33,056 nucleotides of DNA, from the NCBI GenBank assembly GCA_904377845.1, contig CAJFGR010000036.1, forward strand, positions 1 through 33,056, given 5' to 3'. Shown one piece after another: positions 1 through 6,124 of this stretch. A program made the position numbers and the translations under genes. The notes beneath the pieces were generated by a model. The model had not been told where the DNA came from. It worked only from the letters and a program-made list of their open reading frames with translations, and searched no databases. Numbering within the stretch: position 1 is the stretch's first letter; each line of letters begins with the position of its first letter. Source of the DNA: an uncultured Ruminococcus sp. (GTDB taxonomy: Bacteria > Bacillota > Clostridia > Lachnospirales > Lachnospiraceae).

Positions 1-372
1 GACATAGTAATGAATCCTCTCTTTCGTATTGATTTTAGTATATCAGATTCATTAAAAATTGTCCGAAAAAGTGTCTTAATTTATGAGACCATTATACCGT
101 CAGCCTTTTGTAATTCCTGCTTTATTTTTTCGGGGCAAATTCCTTTTTGTCATGGCAAGGTAAAGAAGTATAGGGAGGAGGTGCTAAAGCCGTAAATTGG
201 ATTGATTTTCTAATATTCAGACTGTAGTTTTCGGTATTCCGAACAGTCAGCAGCCGGAACAATCCGAGACGGTACCCCGGGTGATTTACATTTGTTTGGC
301 AAACTTTTTTATTTCTCGTGGTGGGATGCGTTCCATATTCACATTACGACCAAATTTCAGCTCATCGAACTA
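1..372. other. AT-rich left edge, no recognisable gene
   Basis: No convincing gene was found. A plus-strand open frame of 61 codons (10-195) has no family resemblance. On the minus strand a 27-residue open stretch (369-286) runs directly after the stop of the neighbouring gene and ends in TAA. Another short minus-strand stretch around 73-139 reads like a protein C-terminus (it includes CPEKIKQELQKADG) but is cut off by a stop upstream. These may be decayed gene remnants, which is common in integrated elements, but that is inference only. Confidence 0.4.
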
Positions 373-1479
373 TCACAACATTCTTACAATAGTTTCTATT
401 GCCTCTTCTTTCTGATTTTCTCCAAACAGAGATTCTTTTCGTACTAATGTCTTTAACTCATATTCAAGATCTTCAAGTTCTTTCATATTGAGTCCAGAGA
501 CATATTCATAAATTTCTCTTGCGGTTTCCTTGGATATAGCTGTATCTATTATTTTCCCTTTTAATGCACTATCTTTTAATGAAGTTGATTTTTTTATACT
601 ATTGTCCTTCCTATAACATCTCTCACACTCAATTACTCTACGGCTATTTTCCATTCCGCAATAGCATATCCAAGAATATTCATTAACCTGGGTATTACAC
701 ATAACATCTCGTCCGTAATTCTGTCTTAATGCTTCTAATTGATTAACTGGAGTTTGAGAAATTTGATACTGCTCAAGAGTATCTTCCATATCAACTATTG
801 TATCATCGCTAGAATAAATCACCTTTTTAACTGTCACATATGCTTTTTGAATTAAATCAATACGCAATTGAACACAGGGAACTTTTATAAAATCAGTTGA
901 ATATAATAAATCATCGTATTTTTTGTTGACTGCAAAAATATTATCTACCAGGTTTATACTTTCATTAAAAATAGTTTTAAACTCTATATCTGATATAATA
1001 GCTTTCACTTTTCCTGCATCATTATAACTTTTAATCTCCAGTGCGGCACAGTAGTTTTGAAAAATATCATCTACTCTTAAAACAACATTACAAATATTAA
1101 AGGGTAATTTCGTATTATATGATAATACAGGTATGTATTTTTCGTTGCTTACTGTTGATTTCTCCGGCTCAATTACTACTGCAGTCCCATTTGCAACAAC
1201 TCCAAGTATATCAGACGTAAATGTCGTATAATCAATATCTATTCCGATAATTGCATTTCCACCTAGAAACTCTGCCTGCTTTTTTAATTCATTTAAAGCA
1301 TTTTCCTTTGCGCTCTCAAGCTTTCTTTCATATGTTCCACTTCTACTTCCTGTAAAATCTGCGAATTGAGATCCCAAAGAGCTAAAAATACCAGTTCCGA
1401 GTACCACTTCTGCTGATACAACATTCAAATAACTTGTTATTTTATACCCGTCAAAATTATATCCTGTTGTTAATACCAT
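373..1479 (-). CDS. YbjQ/DUF74-domain protein with C-terminal zinc finger
   Basis: 368 aa, soluble by sequence. Residues 1-105 match the YbjQ/UPF0145 (DUF74, 'heavy-metal-binding') fold: an LTTGYNFDGYKI start, a V-x-G-E/A-V-V-L-G-T-G strand, a helix rich in Lys and Glu, then GGNAIIGIDIDY and a closing NGTAVVIE strand. Residues 115-260 are a unique region I do not recognise. Residues 270-288 form a small zinc finger (W270, C272, C274, N278, C285, C288) close to the RanBP2/ribbon pattern. The tail is helical and charged. The function of DUF74 proteins is unproven; pentamer formation and metal binding are known only for some members. It is last in a three-gene minus-strand run, 35 bp after a paralogous YbjQ-domain gene, which suggests that the two work together. 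Family assignment is good; function is unknown. Confidence 0.8.
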   Translation of the reverse strand: MVLTTGYNFDGYKITSYLNVVSAEVVLGTGIFSSLGSQFADFTGSRSGTYERKLESAKENALNELKKQAEFLGGNAIIGIDIDYTTFTSDILGVVANGTAVVIEPEKSTVSNEKYIPVLSYNTKLPFNICNVVLRVDDIFQNYCAALEIKSYNDAGKVKAIISDIEFKTIFNESINLVDNIFAVNKKYDDLLYSTDFIKVPCVQLRIDLIQKAYVTVKKVIYSSDDTIVDMEDTLEQYQISQTPVNQLEALRQNYGRDVMCNTQVNEYSWICYCGMENSRRVIECERCYRKDNSIKKSTSLKDSALKGKIIDTAISKETAREIYEYVSGLNMKELEDLEYELKTLVRKESLFGENQKEEAIETIVRML

Positions 1480-1514
1480 AAGATTACCACCTCTTTATGT
1501 GTTATTCAGCACTA

Positions 1515-2174
1515 TTAATTACTATTTTTTTGAATTACGACCGATGTCCCATTCACAGAAATTCCAATCATGTTTTTTCCAGAAAATGTTACATGGTCAT
1601 AGCTAATTCCTATAATAGCATTTCCACCAATTTTAATAGAATCTTCAATCATTTCATTCACAGCAGCCTGTTTTATTTCTTTCATTTTATCTGAAAACAT
1701 TTTGGATTTTGATCCTGTTAAATCTGAAAAATCCGAAAATAATTCTGCCATAATGCCAGTTCCTATTACACACTCTCCGCTTACTAAACCTTTATATTCA
1801 TCGATTTTATATCCATGAAAATCATATCCTGTAGTAAGCATATGTGAATCTATTTCTTTTTGGAAGACACTCACATTATTGGGGCATTTTAGGTTTGTAT
1901 TTTCATTTGGTTTATCTTTATAATATAAATTACAAATATTGTTAATATGATTAATTATTAAAGCAAGTTTATCATTTGAATATTTTCTTTCAAAATCTTT
2001 TATAATTTGAATTCTTTTAGATTCAATTTCTTCCTTTGACTTACACTCTTCAATAACATCATCAATATTTGTTCTGATGACTTTGTTGCAATCACTACAG
2101 ATTGATTGTTTACCTACATAAAAATCCGGATCAAAAAAACCGATTTTCTCACCACACAAAAAGCAATATGCCAT
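1515..2174 (-). CDS. Zinc-ribbon plus YbjQ/DUF74-domain protein
   Basis: 219 aa. The N-terminus is a four-cysteine zinc ribbon (C4-x2-C7 and C26-x2-C29), similar in layout to the small ribbons found ahead of SHOCT/YbjQ domains in Firmicutes. A helical linker follows (residues about 35-105). Residues 112-216 are a YbjQ domain: LTTGYDFHGYKI, then SGECVIGTG, a long helix, GGNAIIGISYDH and a final NGTSVVIQ strand. It is a clear paralogue of the next gene downstream (368 aa), but with the zinc module at the opposite end. It starts 21 bp after the stop of the 238-aa gene and is followed after 35 bp by the 368-aa gene, so all three are probably co-transcribed. The biochemical role is unknown; the zinc ribbon suggests binding to protein, membrane partner or nucleic acid. 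Confidence 0.8.
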   Translation of the reverse strand: MAYCFLCGEKIGFFDPDFYVGKQSICSDCNKVIRTNIDDVIEECKSKEEIESKRIQIIKDFERKYSNDKLALIINHINNICNLYYKDKPNENTNLKCPNNVSVFQKEIDSHMLTTGYDFHGYKIDEYKGLVSGECVIGTGIMAELFSDFSDLTGSKSKMFSDKMKEIKQAAVNEMIEDSIKIGGNAIIGISYDHVTFSGKNMIGISVNGTSVVIQKNSN

Positions 2175-2195
2175 TATTTTATACCTCCATCATAT

Positions 2196-2912
2196 TTACC
2201 AACACTTACTACAAGCATCATAACCCTGTGATTCTGCGGATGATCTTGACACCTGTCTTGCATTGTTCGGATTCATGTTTCCGCAATCCGGTATACTATG
2301 ATATTTTGATCCTGTCGCAGATAGCCACACCATTCCTCCACTCGAGTCATTACTTGAACTGAAACTACTGGTGCTACTACTTGATGATGATGTGCTTGAT
2401 GCTTTAGCTTGTAAAGATGATACTTGAGATTTTAATTCTTCATTCTCGGCCTTTAATTCTTCATTTTCTGCTGAAAGAGTATCATATTTTTCTTGTAAAT
2501 CAGTAAGTTGGGTATTAAGATCATCTATAGTCGCCTGCTGATCCTGATAATTTGTGAGTTCATCTTTTATGTCATTATAAAGACTTTGTATTGTATGATA
2601 CTGTGATGATAATGAATCATACGAATTCTCTAAATCTTCATATTCCTCTGTCAACTCCTGTCGTTGATCTACAGCAGATGATACAGTACCACTCATTGCC
2701 AGTAGAATAATAACAAGGCAAGCTGTAATAGCCACTAATACCTTGTTCCTAAGAATATACTGCTTTACTTTCTGCAACCTTGATTCTTTCTCAGGCTCGT
2801 CATTTAAAGACTTTCCGCAATAAGGACATGTATAATCCGTTCCCTCAATATGTGTTACGTCTTTTTGGCAATGCGGACACTTAATCATTTCGTACTTTTC
2901 ATTTTCTTCCAT
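2196..2912 (-). CDS. Membrane-anchored coiled-coil protein with zinc ribbon and C-terminal Cys/His motif
   Basis: 238 aa. Residues 12-33 form a CxxC...CxxC zinc ribbon (C12, C15, C30, C33). A single transmembrane helix lies at about 57-78. A heptad-rich coiled coil follows (about 82-168) and then a Ser-rich linker (about 170-190). The last 45 residues carry a motif seen at the ends of many Firmicutes surface proteins: W-L-S-A-T-G-S-K-Y-H, then PDCGNMNP, then a terminal CSKCW, giving one His and three or four Cys as likely metal ligands. Expected topology is ribbon inside, coiled coil and Cys/His tip outside (inference). It is first of a three-gene run with the two YbjQ proteins (21 bp gap). 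Start ATG at 2912 has a G-rich ribosome binding site (GGGGGA). It could be a sensor or scaffold; no enzymatic domain is visible. Confidence 0.75.
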   Translation of the reverse strand: MEENEKYEMIKCPHCQKDVTHIEGTDYTCPYCGKSLNDEPEKESRLQKVKQYILRNKVLVAITACLVIILLAMSGTVSSAVDQRQELTEEYEDLENSYDSLSSQYHTIQSLYNDIKDELTNYQDQQATIDDLNTQLTDLQEKYDTLSAENEELKAENEELKSQVSSLQAKASSTSSSSSSTSSFSSSNDSSGGMVWLSATGSKYHSIPDCGNMNPNNARQVSRSSAESQGYDACSKCW

Positions 2913-3013
2913 AGCATGAAATCCCCCTGTATTTTACATGCCCATTCCAGATAACACCACATCATCTAATAATCTTATTTTATCACACAATATATAGGAT
3001 TACGAGAAAATTT

Positions 3014-3039
3014 AAGCGCCAGCAGAAATACTGACGCTT
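3014..3039 (-). terminator. Probable terminator after the 332-aa gene
   Basis: On the minus strand the arms AAGCGTCAG and CTGGCGCTT (one G-T pair) flank an 8-nt loop, followed by AAATTTTC. The hairpin sits 19 bp beyond the stop of the 332-aa gene and ahead of the 238-aa gene, so it splits the accessory cluster into two transcripts. The T-tract is weak. Confidence 0.5.
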
Positions 3040-3057
3040 TTATTCGTTAATGCTTTA

Positions 3058-4056
3058 TTATTGGGGTGAATATAAAACATAGTAATCTTCACCATCATAA
3101 TTTTTTAACGCTAAAAGTATTTTTTCATTTTTATCTTTAAAAAGGTACGCTGGACGCTCATTTAAATCCGTATACTGGTCAATACTATACCCTTCTTTCA
3201 TATCAAAATTTACTTCCGTATTCACTAAGGCTTTTTGCAAACTTCCTGACTCATCTTGTACCGTTATTTCTTTTGTTTCCGCTTGATGAATATCAAAGGT
3301 ATATTCAGCTGAGGTATCATCAATAAAAAGATTGGCGTAAGGAGGTTCGTCCAAGACGTCCGCTTCATTTGCTATAATCCATGTAGGATGATTTTTGGTT
3401 TGTTTAGTAATTGGTTTAAATGACCATGGTAATGGTATATCCTCCTCCAATACTGCAAATGGATAATCTTTACTTATATTTGTGTTAGTTTCAACGCTGT
3501 ATGTTGAGTTTAATGCATTGTCAATGAAGTCTCTTAGTGCATCATTTTGTCCCGAAAATTCCTTGTACAACTGTTCATATTCTAAATAATCTGATTTCGA
3601 AAGTGCACTTTCAACTCTATCCTTTGTTTGATTTAGTTTCGATGTGTCATAATCTTTGGCGAAGTAATTATTTTGTAATTCAACAGTTCTGCTCATTTCA
3701 TCCTGCAAAACAGTATATAGTTCATTATATCTTGCAATTTCTTGTTCTGCTTTACTGTATAAATTCGCAATCTCCTTATTTATTGAAACCAGCTCTTTCA
3801 AATCATTATTTTCGACCGCTTTTTCACTAGCTTCTTTCATATCCGAAATAGATGCAATATAATCAGAATTGAAATAAACTTCATTTTCTAGGTTTTCTAA
3901 ATCAGACAAATATTTTTCAATTTGAAGCTTATTTTCCTCTATTCTTTTTTCACGATTTCTTAATACAAAAAAAGATATTATCAATGCAACTACTGCTATA
4001 AAAGTAACTGCACCGATTAAGAACTTTTTCTTATTTATATTTTTTTCGTTCTTCAT
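3058..4056 (-). CDS. Hypothetical membrane-anchored coiled-coil protein
   Basis: 332 aa. A basic N-terminus is followed by one hydrophobic helix (residues about 12-32, then a RNREKR stop), so it is a signal anchor with the bulk of the protein outside. Residues 35-180 are Glu/Lys-rich and helical with coiled-coil character. Residues 190-332 look globular and beta-rich, ending YYVLYSPQ. I recognise no catalytic motif or named family. The ATG at 4056 lies inside the end of the upstream 87-aa gene (26-bp overlap) and has GGGAGG placed 8 bp before it, which indicates translational coupling. It is part of the tRNA-bounded island and has the low-GC base composition of its neighbours. Coding status is well supported; function is unknown. 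Confidence 0.7.
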   Translation of the reverse strand: MKNEKNINKKKFLIGAVTFIAVVALIISFFVLRNREKRIEENKLQIEKYLSDLENLENEVYFNSDYIASISDMKEASEKAVENNDLKELVSINKEIANLYSKAEQEIARYNELYTVLQDEMSRTVELQNNYFAKDYDTSKLNQTKDRVESALSKSDYLEYEQLYKEFSGQNDALRDFIDNALNSTYSVETNTNISKDYPFAVLEEDIPLPWSFKPITKQTKNHPTWIIANEADVLDEPPYANLFIDDTSAEYTFDIHQAETKEITVQDESGSLQKALVNTEVNFDMKEGYSIDQYTDLNERPAYLFKDKNEKILLALKNYDGEDYYVLYSPQ

Positions 4057-4294
4057 TTCTTTTTCCTCCCTCGTATTCTTTGATTCTTTTCAATATTCCG
4101 CGAAACACCGGATCTCTGAGCAGATACATCTTGTCACGACTCACAGGAAACTCCCTCATAAAATCTGGATTATCAGTAAAGAATTCTCGTTGCTCTTCAT
4201 CTGAAAGATTAATCGTGTATTCTTCGTAGAAGTCCAGATCATCACCATTAATAAATTCTGACAGTTTCCTATCACAGTTCTTATCTATCTGCAT
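4031..4294 (-). CDS. Small acidic hypothetical protein
   Basis: 87 aa, Asp/Glu-rich in the first two thirds (GDDLDFYEEY, LSDEEQREFF) and strongly basic at the end (GGKRNEERKKYK). No family is recognised. It has a good ribosome binding site (AGAGG) and a strong promoter directly upstream (see 4295-4397). It overlaps the start of the 332-aa membrane protein by 26 bp, so it is the first gene of a two-gene operon. The divergent neighbour is an XRE repressor sharing the intergenic region, a layout typical of a regulator controlling the operon it faces. It could be a partner or adaptor of the membrane protein, but nothing in the sequence proves this. Confidence 0.65.
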   Translation of the reverse strand: MQIDKNCDRKLSEFINGDDLDFYEEYTINLSDEEQREFFTDNPDFMREFPVSRDKMYLLRDPVFRGILKRIKEYEGGKRNEERKKYK

Positions 4295-4397
4295 TTTCTA
4301 AAATCCTCTTTATAATTTTAGAGTTTATAACTCTAAATGTCAATAGAGTTTATTCCTCTAGCATACAATATTGTCAGCATATTTTAGAGGTATTTGT
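4295..4397. promoter_or_regulatory. Divergent promoter with two matching operator palindromes
   Basis: The minus-strand promoter reads TTGACA (4343-4338), a 17-bp spacer, then TAAAAT (4320-4315). Its spacer and -10 overlap a perfect inverted repeat with arms TTTAGAGTT and AACTCTAAA around TAT (4317-4337). A second copy, TAGAG-N7-CTCTA (4344-4360, 15 of 17 core bases identical), lies just upstream of TACAAT (4364-4369), a probable -10 of the plus-strand XRE gene. One operator per promoter suggests that the XRE protein represses itself and the 87-aa/332-aa operon. A half-site (TTTTAGAGG) recurs at 4382-4390, overlapping the XRE ribosome binding site. Confidence 0.65.
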
Positions 4398-4622
4398 ATG
4401 AATTGGCAGAGCAGGATTCGCGCATTGAGAGAAGATAATGATTATACGCAGACTCAAATTGCAAAAATACTTAATGTTGGACAGCGCACTTATGCCGACT
4501 ATGAGCTTGGCAAGACTCGTATTCCTGTAGATTCATTAATAAAGCTCGCCAAGTATTATAATGTAGACATGAATTATATCACGGGAGTAAGCAACAATAA
4601 GAAGCCATTTCCACGCTCATAA
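4398..4622 (+). CDS. XRE-family helix-turn-helix regulator
   Basis: 74 aa from the ATG at 4398. An in-frame ATG at 4371 is rejected because the ribosome-binding AGAGG (4386-4390) precedes 4398. Nearly the whole protein is one HTH_3/Cro-CI domain: RIRALREDNDYTQ, then QIAKILNVGQRTYADYELG with the recognition helix, then VDSLIKLAKYYNVDMNYITG. This is the single-domain XRE type common in Firmicutes islands. It faces the 87-aa/332-aa operon across 103 bp containing two palindromes, so local repression and autoregulation are likely. Downstream, the +1 reading frame stays open for about 52 further codons (to 4779) with plausible protein-like content, but the protein length is already normal for this class. 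Confidence 0.85.
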   Translation: MNWQSRIRALREDNDYTQTQIAKILNVGQRTYADYELGKTRIPVDSLIKLAKYYNVDMNYITGVSNNKKPFPRS

Positions 4623-5175
4623 ATCATCTGCATATATACTCAAAGGAATCAGCCTCTATAAAATCAATTCTATTCTTTCTGTGCTTATTACAGTAATTGA
4701 TTTTGACAACAAACTTGACTCAGGCGATAAAAGTATCATCTGGCAGCAGTTGTCTGTAAAATTCTTTAATACAACTTAAAATAGAACACATGGCAGCAGG
4801 CATAAAAAAATAGGCATACCAGATAGTTTGTTCTATCCAGTATGCCCGTTATTATATACCCCTGTCGCTTTGTATTTGCCCGAATAAGCAACTTTAGATT
4901 GATTAGTGGAAATTTCATTATCAAATCAATTGAGCGCTCAAATAAGCCTATTATCCGTCCTACAAGAAAGCACCTGTTTCTAGTCAAATGCTCTCACCGC
5001 ATAATAGACTTATTTCAATGTTCAATTTTTATAAGCATATGTGCAAGATTTCCTCCTTCTTATGTATTAAATACTGCTTCTGATAAAGACATAAACCGCA
5101 TTGATTACTCGTTTGATTACTCTGCAAAACTTGTAGACAAAAAGCCTTGTATTTACAGTATTTACGGCATCCTGT
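4623..5175. other. Gene-poor end of the island
   Basis: No convincing gene in 550 bp. The frame +1 to the XRE gene remains open until 4779 and reads like a protein tail (VIDFDNKLDSGDKSIIWQQ), possibly a remnant. Open frames on both strands between 4766 and 5177 have no family resemblance, and one runs through a terminator hairpin. Visible structures are a minus-strand terminator (4802-4846), a perfect 12-bp palindrome TTGAGCGCTCAA (4930-4941) and an inverted pair ATTGATT/AATCAAT (4898-4904, 4924-4930). An unused minus-strand AGGAGG near 5050 leads into a seven-codon frame. This looks like decayed sequence beside an attachment site. Confidence 0.5.
4802..4846 (-). terminator. Orphan minus-strand intrinsic terminator
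   Basis: On the minus strand, arms of 14 bp (GGCATACTGGATAG against CTATCTGGTATGCC, 12 paired) surround a 6-nt loop and are followed by TATTTTTTTATG. The hairpin and T-tract are good, yet no gene on the minus strand lies immediately upstream (4850-5175). It may end a small RNA or the remains of a lost gene. Confidence 0.65.
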
Positions 5176-5200
5176 GAGAGTTCAAGTCTCTTCTTCCGCA
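5176..5200 (+). other. Orphan tRNA 3' end (tRNA-Leu-like), candidate right attachment site
   Basis: GAGAG-TTCAAGT-CTCTT is a complete T-arm and loop. It is followed by CTTCCGC, the 3' strand of an acceptor stem, and discriminator A. The matching 5' half (GCGGAAG) is absent from the preceding 100 bp, so this is a 25-nt or slightly longer 3' fragment, not a gene. An acceptor of GCGGAAG/CTTCCGC with discriminator A fits tRNA-Leu; Gly tRNAs share the stem but usually have U. Integrating elements leave exactly such a duplicate of a tRNA 3' end at their distal junction. The core may extend further left into 5160-5175. The change from AT-rich accessory genes to core genes occurs here. Confidence 0.75.
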
Positions 5201-5204
5201 TCAG

Positions 5205-5232
5205 AAAGGACATCAGAATGATGTCCTTTTTC
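5205..5232 (+). terminator. Terminator of the former tRNA gene
   Basis: Perfect 10-bp stem AAAGGACATC / GATGTCCTTT with loop AGAAT, followed by T residues. It begins 5 bp after the tRNA-like fragment, as expected for the original tRNA terminator left behind after integration. Confidence 0.85.
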
Positions 5233-5233
5233 A

Positions 5234-5262
5234 TTTGCATTTTTCTGACAGGGTGCTATAAT
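5234..5262 (+). promoter_or_regulatory. Promoter of tRNA-Val
   Basis: TTTGCA (5234-5239), a 17-bp spacer and TATAAT (5257-5262) preceded by TGC, an extended -10. The tRNA begins 13 bp after the -10, leaving a leader of about 5 nt. Confidence 0.7.
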
Positions 5263-5274
5263 AATATTTGTTAT

Positions 5275-5348
5275 GGAAGCATAGCTCAGCTGGGATGAGC
5301 GTTCGCCTCACACGCGAGAGGTCATGGGTTCGAGCCCCATTGCTTCCA
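5275..5348 (+). tRNA. tRNA-Val (anticodon CAC)
   Basis: 74 nt cloverleaf: acceptor GGAAGCA/TGCTTCC, D-arm GCTC...GAGC, anticodon stem TTCGC/GCGAG around loop CTCACAC (anticodon CAC) and T-loop TTCGAGC. Discriminator A; the CCA end is not encoded. It is the first core gene after the tRNA-bounded island. The CAC isoacceptor reads GUG. Confidence 0.95.
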
Positions 5349-5352
5349 TTTT

Positions 5353-5949
5353 TCATGCCTGTTTTTCGTGTTCAGTAAGAATCCCTGATTTAATCAGATC
5401 TTTCAGCAGCACTCTCGCCTCCTGCCGTATAATCTCCAGCGGTGTATTTTCCTCATGAGACTCATTGACAAACCCAAGCATACCAAAACATACGAATCCC
5501 GCAATTTTTTTCGGGGAATATTTCAGAGATAGCCGCTTTTCAACATGAAGCGTATGCCTTTCCACCGTCTCCAGAACAATACTGTAAAATCTTGATGCCA
5601 GATACGGATTCTTTTCCGGATTCGTGTGCTGAAAAAAATCAAATCTGTTATAGTACAGTTCCAGAATTGCATCCAGCATATTCACATATCCCGCCGCAAG
5701 CTTGCCTGCCGGATTATATTCCCTCTGACGCCGGTAATAATCTTCTGTCCCAATCTGCAGCATATCCTCAAAAATATCATCAAGCAGGGCATATTTATCA
5801 TTATAATGCGAATAAAAAGTAATCCTGCTTATATCAGCTCTGCGGCAAAGCTCTGTAATGGAAATGTGTTCAAAGTCTTCTCTCGCAAGCATTTCCGTCA
5901 TAGCTGCCTTCAAACTTCGTTTTGTCCTTGTAATGCGTCTGTCTTCCAT
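5353..5949 (-). CDS. TetR/AcrR-family transcriptional regulator
   Basis: 198 aa. Residues 5-55 are the TetR N-terminal domain: RRITRTKRSLKAAMTEML, then ISITELCRRADISRITFYSHYNDKYALL with the F-Y-x-H-Y signature at the end of the recognition helix. The C-terminal ligand and dimer domain (60-190) is helical and unassigned; the pattern resembles regulators of the DhaS or TetR_C_33 type. It is divergent from the DegV gene; the promoters overlap in the 175-bp gap and share an 11-bp palindrome (GTTAT-A-ATAAC). Control of itself and of the DegV gene is therefore the simplest reading. Ribosome binding site AAGGGG precedes the ATG at 5949. The ligand is unknown; a lipid-type molecule is possible given the DegV neighbour (speculation). 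Confidence 0.88.
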   Translation of the reverse strand: MEDRRITRTKRSLKAAMTEMLAREDFEHISITELCRRADISRITFYSHYNDKYALLDDIFEDMLQIGTEDYYRRQREYNPAGKLAAGYVNMLDAILELYYNRFDFFQHTNPEKNPYLASRFYSIVLETVERHTLHVEKRLSLKYSPKKIAGFVCFGMLGFVNESHEENTPLEIIRQEARVLLKDLIKSGILTEHEKQA

Positions 5950-6004
5950 ATCTTACATTTTCCCCTTACTGTATAGTTAATTTACATATTTCTATTTTTG
6001 TTCA

Positions 6005-6060
6005 TTGTTATTCACAACACATTTTGCTATAATTTTAACACCTGTTATAATAACGGTCAA
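6005..6060. promoter_or_regulatory. Overlapping divergent promoters of tetR and degV with candidate operator
   Basis: Plus strand: TTGTTA (6005-6010), 17 bp, TATAAT (6028-6033, extended by TGC). A second extended -10 (TGTTATAAT) ends at 6051. Minus strand: TTGACC (6060-6055), 17 bp, TAAAAT (6037-6032). The perfect 11-bp palindrome GTTAT-A-ATAAC (6044-6054) lies inside the minus spacer and over the second plus -10, a good position for a TetR dimer. Confidence 0.55.
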
Positions 6061-6069
6061 TTATATAAT

Positions 6070-6090
6070 GTTGGGGGCAAAAGCCCCAAC
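6070..6090 (+). promoter_or_regulatory. Leader hairpin ahead of degV
   Basis: GTTGGGG and CCCCAAC form a 7-bp stem around a GCAAAAG loop in the 5' leader, 22 bp before AGGAGG (6112-6117). No T-run follows directly, so it is more likely an mRNA-stabilising or weak attenuating structure than a terminator. Confidence 0.4.
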
Positions 6091-6124
6091 TATGATGCTT
6101 ACGAATTTTTCAGGAGGAGATACT

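Noticed and set aside
4766-4987. 73-codon minus-strand frame near the island end
   Set aside because: Its last third runs through the strong terminator hairpin and it has no family resemblance or ribosome binding site.
4842-5177. 111-codon plus-strand frame before the tRNA fragment
   Set aside because: It has no ribosome binding site or recognisable motif and lies in a stretch that looks decayed.
5176-5200. Complete tRNA gene at this position
   Set aside because: The 5' acceptor strand GCGGAAG, D-arm and anticodon arm are absent upstream; only the 3' part is present.
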